Below, one piece after another: positions 60,901 through 64,000 of a stretch of 64,000 bases of DNA. Position numbers and translations under genes: made by a program. Origin of the DNA: Neodontobutis hainanensis (Eukaryota > Chordata > Actinopteri > Gobiiformes > Odontobutidae); contig JALDNG010000038.1 of assembly GCA_024349245.1 (NCBI GenBank), positions 3,678,501-3,742,500 of the forward strand, written 5' to 3'. Each line of letters begins with the position of its first letter. Positions within the stretch are counted from its first letter, which is position 1. The notes under the pieces are model-generated. The model saw nothing but the letters and a program-made list of their open reading frames with translations, ran no database searches and was not told the origin of the DNA.

Positions 60901-63220
60901 CGCACCAAACCACACCAAGCCACCGTCTGAGTCAGAAAGGCGGGGCTGTTTGGTTCAGCGAGCCTCGTGTACGCCACAGGCCTACGGCTTATGAAACAGC
61001 AGCATGATGAATGTGGAGTAGAGATGTGAACTGCCATTCCTATAGCTGCTCTAGTTTTTATTAGTCAGTGTGCTGTCTCCAAAAACTGTGCCATATTCTC
61101 CAGGGACATTGATATCTATACAAAAATAAAGCAGCTGTGTGACTTTGTACTATAAAATATATAGCCTGATTGATCCCTGACATGCAACAGGACAAATAAC
61201 CCCTCTTTGATAGAAACAGCAGCACTCACAGCACTGGACACAACACAGTTAACTGGAGAATGTAGGATGTAACTGAGAGACAGGATCATGGTGAGTCTTG
61301 TCGGTGCTGAAAGTTGGATCTCTGTGGATTTTCGTTGCAAATGCAGAATAAGCTACTTCTGGTCGTATTCACCCACATTTTAGGGTATGTCTGGTGAGTT
61401 TAAATGACCTTTTAAACTGTGCAATAATGACGTATGTGGAAACATTATTTGAGTATTCAAGCACAACATCCTATAGAGATCATTGCAAGAACTGAATAAG
61501 TCTCATGTTTTACTCACACCGGACTCATCGCAGGAGATTTGTGGGATTAAAATCCTGGTCAATTAGTGGCTCTATGTTACTCATGAAAAAAAACAAAAAA
61601 CGCTTGTCTGTGTCAGGGTCAGCTGACGCATGTCCAGGGTGCCATCAAAACCTCGTAATGATATTGGACTGTGTCACTGACATTGTTCTGTCGATGTATC
61701 CTTGTTCACAAAAGCACCTAGATGAGAGTCAAGGTATTAATAGGGAATATACTCTACAATACTCTAAACTCTCTCTTAGTTTTCAGTGGTTTGAAATGTT
61801 CCTAAAACCGGCAGAAACTCCCAGTTGTTAGCATTTTAATAATCGGTATTGACAATAACCATCTGCTCCTTGTTTTGTCACAGGGCTCATATCCTCTTTT
61901 ATTTGCTTTGATTGGTTTAGTGAGTCTTGTGATTCTTCGCACAAGTGAAAGTCGTGGCGACAGTGAGAAATGTTGAGAAATGTTGCAGAGTTGGTTTGTG
62001 CCTGTGTTTGTGCAAACTTTATGAGCTCTTCCAGACGCCTCCAGGTAAACAGTGAGGGTCACTTCTGGATCCTGGATGTGATACTGTTGCTACCTCCGCA
62101 ACAAGACAACAACTGTGAAAGGAAAAATAGCCAGTCCACAGAGGCACTTGGAACATCTACTTCAACTTTCTATTCATTAATTATTATTTTAGTTACACTT
62201 TTTTTTCTCCATGATGCAAGACTTCAAAATCCAACATGTTAGCTTAACGATTGAATGCTTTGACAGCCCAATAGTCTATTTAAAGGTGCATTTAAAACAA
62301 AAACTGCAAAAACTTCGGTTTGGTGGATTTCCTGGTGCAACGTGCTGACTTTACATGGCAGTACGGTGAAGCCTAACATTTGCTTAATGTCATCCTCTAT
62401 CTGCTATTTCTGTTTATTGCTATGATTTAAATGTCAAAATGACTCAAAACTACTTATTTTCCCCCTAGATGACTGTTTTGAAAGCCATATTAAAGGCGTA
62501 TGCCAGTTTTTGTGTTAGATTCTGGACAGCTCCATCATATTTTGTGGAACAAGTATTTCCCAAAGCTAAAGTGTCAGGCTGCCCATTACATAAATCAAGA
62601 GTGGACTTGAACAATCGAATATGCTGTCTTTTTGTATACTACATTTTGCTGTTATTCATAATGTTGCTGTAAAACACACAGAACTGTTTTGTGTCTCAGT
62701 AAACCTGCCACCAAAGCACAGAGAAAAAGATGCAGGGGAATAATTGTGCCAAAATAATCCTCAAATTTAGTTTTCTGTACCGTTTGTGTTTTCTGTGAAA
62801 GAGCAGCATCTGCATTTTAATTGTTGGCAGAACTAGCCTGGGATAACTTAACAAAACACAAACCAACAGTGCCCAGTGCAGAACCACCTCCAAAACACAC
62901 TGCAGAGAAAAACACAAGCAGCTGCAGTTTACCTTCAGGCCATCTGCATCATTAGAGACAAAAGCTCACACAACTGTACTGGGCTTTTTTTTAATTAGTT
63001 TTACAGTGTGCTTAAGCTCATTTGTCCGTCATTTGATCAGGAAAAGCCTTCCTTTTTTTTCTGAATGTTCTTCTTGTCGTTATGTTTATTCGTCTATTTC
63101 TGCAGGAGATAAAGAAAGAAGGAAAGAGGGACGGAGGACAAGCCAGTGTCATCAAATCTGAACTCTCCAACGGCAGGGCCAGTCCTGTGTCGGACGCTGG
63201 CGTACGGCCGGGAAAGAAAG
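45984..63220 (+). CDS. sh3kbp1: SH3KBP1/CIN85-like adaptor, 5' part (three exons in window)
   Basis: CIN85 is a cytosolic scaffold with three SH3 domains and a coiled coil that links CBL to endophilin during receptor endocytosis. Exons: 45984-45987 (ATG G|GTAAGA), 53313-53470 and 63106-63220; the gene continues past the window. The join gives MVEAVVEFDYEGQQDDELSL and a complete SH3-A domain (residues 1-54) with the ALYDY-like EFDY, DDGGWWEGELNGRRG and FPDNFVR. Exon 3 encodes a basic linker beginning EIKKEGKRD and ends in phase 1. The start MVEA and the DDGGWWEG stretch match SH3KBP1 better than CD2AP, although the linker is short and not diagnostic. Introns are 7.3 and 9.6 kb. A teleost-specific paralogue of this family remains possible. 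Confidence 0.88.
48018..48335. mobile_element. MITE-like element, about 317 bases
   Basis: Imperfect inverted termini bound the element: TTTAAAGGATGCTCCGCGTAAC on the left and, read on the opposite strand, TTTAAAGGGGCTCTGTGTAAC on the right. It has no coding capacity. A TTTAAA-type end and a size near 300 bases fit a non-autonomous DNA transposon; the superfamily is not assigned. Confidence 0.6.
51184..51255. repeat. Dispersed repeat, copy 2
   Basis: The sequence GCTTCTC...GCAGTGCTCAGTTTGT followed by ACAGAAGCAGGAAGT closely resembles 14774-14855, in the same orientation. The two copies are about 36 kb apart, which indicates an old dispersed element, probably SINE- or MITE-derived. Confidence 0.55.
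54582..54665. mobile_element. Decayed DNA-transposon end
   Basis: A GC-rich block beginning GGGGCGTGGCCACCGGGGTG stands out from the AT-rich intron and resembles the ends of common fish non-autonomous DNA transposons. No partner terminus or duplication was located. Confidence 0.35.
56358..56478 (+). promoter_or_regulatory. sh3kbp1: Candidate internal promoter and alternative first exon of the sh3kbp1-like gene
   Basis: A TATA box (TATATAAG) lies at 56358-56365, so a start near 56388 is expected. An ATG at 56446 opens 11 codons (MDAVCSRQRRT) ending exactly at a strong donor (ACT|GTGAGT) at 56478 in phase 0. Exon 3 (63106) starts in phase 0, so the product would read MDAVCSRQRRT-EIKKEGK and lack SH3-A. 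Short CIN85 forms without the first SH3 are known in mammals. An earlier ATG at 56433 is out of frame with exon 3. No transcript evidence is available. Confidence 0.5.
57138..57250. mobile_element. Retroelement 3'-end fragment
   Basis: The stretch containing ACTTTATTGTCCCTGTGGGG and TTTGTCCTGGACTC matches a tail common to many fish LINE/SINE copies, recognised from memory. It is short and truncated. Confidence 0.5.
60700..61020. promoter_or_regulatory. Candidate intronic regulatory element
   Basis: This complex GC-richer island lies within intron 2. It contains an AP-1 site (TGAGTCAG near 60928), a short CGCACCAAAC tandem (near 60892-60920) and a GGCGGGGC GC-box (near 60940). Possible enhancer; composition and motif evidence only. 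Confidence 0.3.
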
Positions 63221-64000
63221 GTAAACGCAAGCACAGTCTGAAGTAATGAGACAGTGATCCGAAGATGTTGGCCTGGTCAAAAAGAGAAGGTGCCATACAT
63301 GTTTTCTCTAAATAAATGAGATGTGGTTCACTTTCTATTATGGCAGATCTTTGTAATAATAACTTATGCTGAACACCTCACAGCGAGATGTGGTGTTGCA
63401 GAGGGAAATGCATGTAGTTAACCAATAAACTTCCAATTAACACTCACAGATTTACACTGACTTCCAATAAAACAGAATATATACAAATATAGCTTAACAT
63501 TTAAACAGTGGACTCCACACACTGTTCATTTTGCAGATTGGTTTAGTAGTTTCATGTTAATCTTAACGTTCTCAGACGTTGTCAATGTGATGTTTAGTGC
63601 AGACTCTGAAAAAGGGTTAATTAAATGTGTTGGTAACCCACCTCAACTTTAACCCAGACCATGATCGTCTGGTTTTGTCTAACTGGGAAGGGTAGACGGT
63701 TCAGCTGGCTTTGTCTCACATGGGTCAGGTGAGGCCAGCAAAGATGATAACACAACAGTGGTAGGTGATAACACTGTCCTATTGGAACCTACTGTTATCA
63801 GCAACAACAACAATCTAAAGCCAGCTGTGACTTATCTCCCAAAACACACGTAGACAGCATGTCAGGGATTTAAACATGTTTTGAAGGACTTACTGTTGTA
63901 TATTTGCAATACCAAAACTAAAAACCAAAAAATCTACTTTTAGTCTTATTTACATAATAAAAGTGGTTAAAACTGGTTTAATATAAATCTAAAGAAGAAA
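63221..64000. other. sh3kbp1: Start of intron 3 of the sh3kbp1-like gene
   Basis: The donor GTAAAC follows exon 3. No further exon is seen before the window ends, so the rest of the gene, with the remaining SH3 domains and coiled coil, lies beyond 64000. Confidence 0.6.

Larger units (their letters stand above)
53471..63105. other. sh3kbp1: Intron 2 of the sh3kbp1-like gene
   Basis: Apart from the candidate alternative first exon near 56358-56478, retroelement fragments at about 54582-54665 and 57138-57250, and an AP-1-like TGAGTCAG island around 60700-61020, I see no exon. The frame at 58657-58884 on the minus strand is not supported. Confidence 0.55.

Noticed and set aside
1..64000. CRISPR arrays, bacterial operons, rRNA and tRNA genes
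   Set aside because: No regularly spaced repeat-spacer array, no cloverleaf with A and B boxes and no rRNA-like segments were seen. The DNA is vertebrate nuclear.

Overview
The window is AT-rich vertebrate nuclear DNA. Introns are short to moderate, splice sites are GT-AG, and decayed retroelements and small inverted-repeat elements are scattered through it. The protein sequences and compact gene structure indicate a ray-finned (teleost) fish. The exact species cannot be read from the sequence. Four protein-coding genes are supported.

Layout. 1-8750 is non-coding and has several GC-richer islands that could be regulatory elements. 8755-11390 holds fzd8 on the + strand: a single-exon Wnt receptor with a readable GC-box/CCAAT/CRE/TATA promoter and a poly(A) signal. 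11390-17840 is intergenic and contains a minisatellite broken by a LINE fragment and a small inverted-repeat transposon. 17840 to about 32200 holds tnk2 (ACK1) on the - strand. I traced 19 coding exons whose phases all agree (1041 codons), plus candidate alternative first and last exons. About 32360-41945 holds tfrc (transferrin receptor 1) on the - strand: 18 coding exons with agreeing phases (752 codons), a non-coding first exon, a TATA-like box and a 3' UTR with six iron-responsive elements (IREs). 42000-45700 is intergenic, with a long foldback element. From about 45700 to the window end is the 5' part of an sh3kbp1 (CIN85)-like gene on the + strand: a 4-base first coding exon, the SH3-A exon, a third exon at 63106-63220, and a plausible internal promoter with an alternative first exon in intron 2.

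Functional themes. fzd8 is a developmental Wnt receptor and the surrounding desert may hold its enhancers. tnk2, tfrc and sh3kbp1 all touch endocytosis: a Cdc42-regulated kinase linked to clathrin, the classic recycling receptor, and the CBL/endophilin adaptor. I see no evidence of shared regulation. tfrc and tnk2 lie in tandem on the same strand, as their human orthologues do. fzd8 and sh3kbp1 lie on other human chromosomes, so this is a fish-specific arrangement.

The strongest second-look items are the six-IRE array (the human gene has five), an RGD-to-RGS change in the tfrc helical domain, an alternative terminal exon of tnk2 with its own nearby poly(A) signal, and the TATA-driven internal promoter of the sh3kbp1-like gene. 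No wholly new type of system was found.
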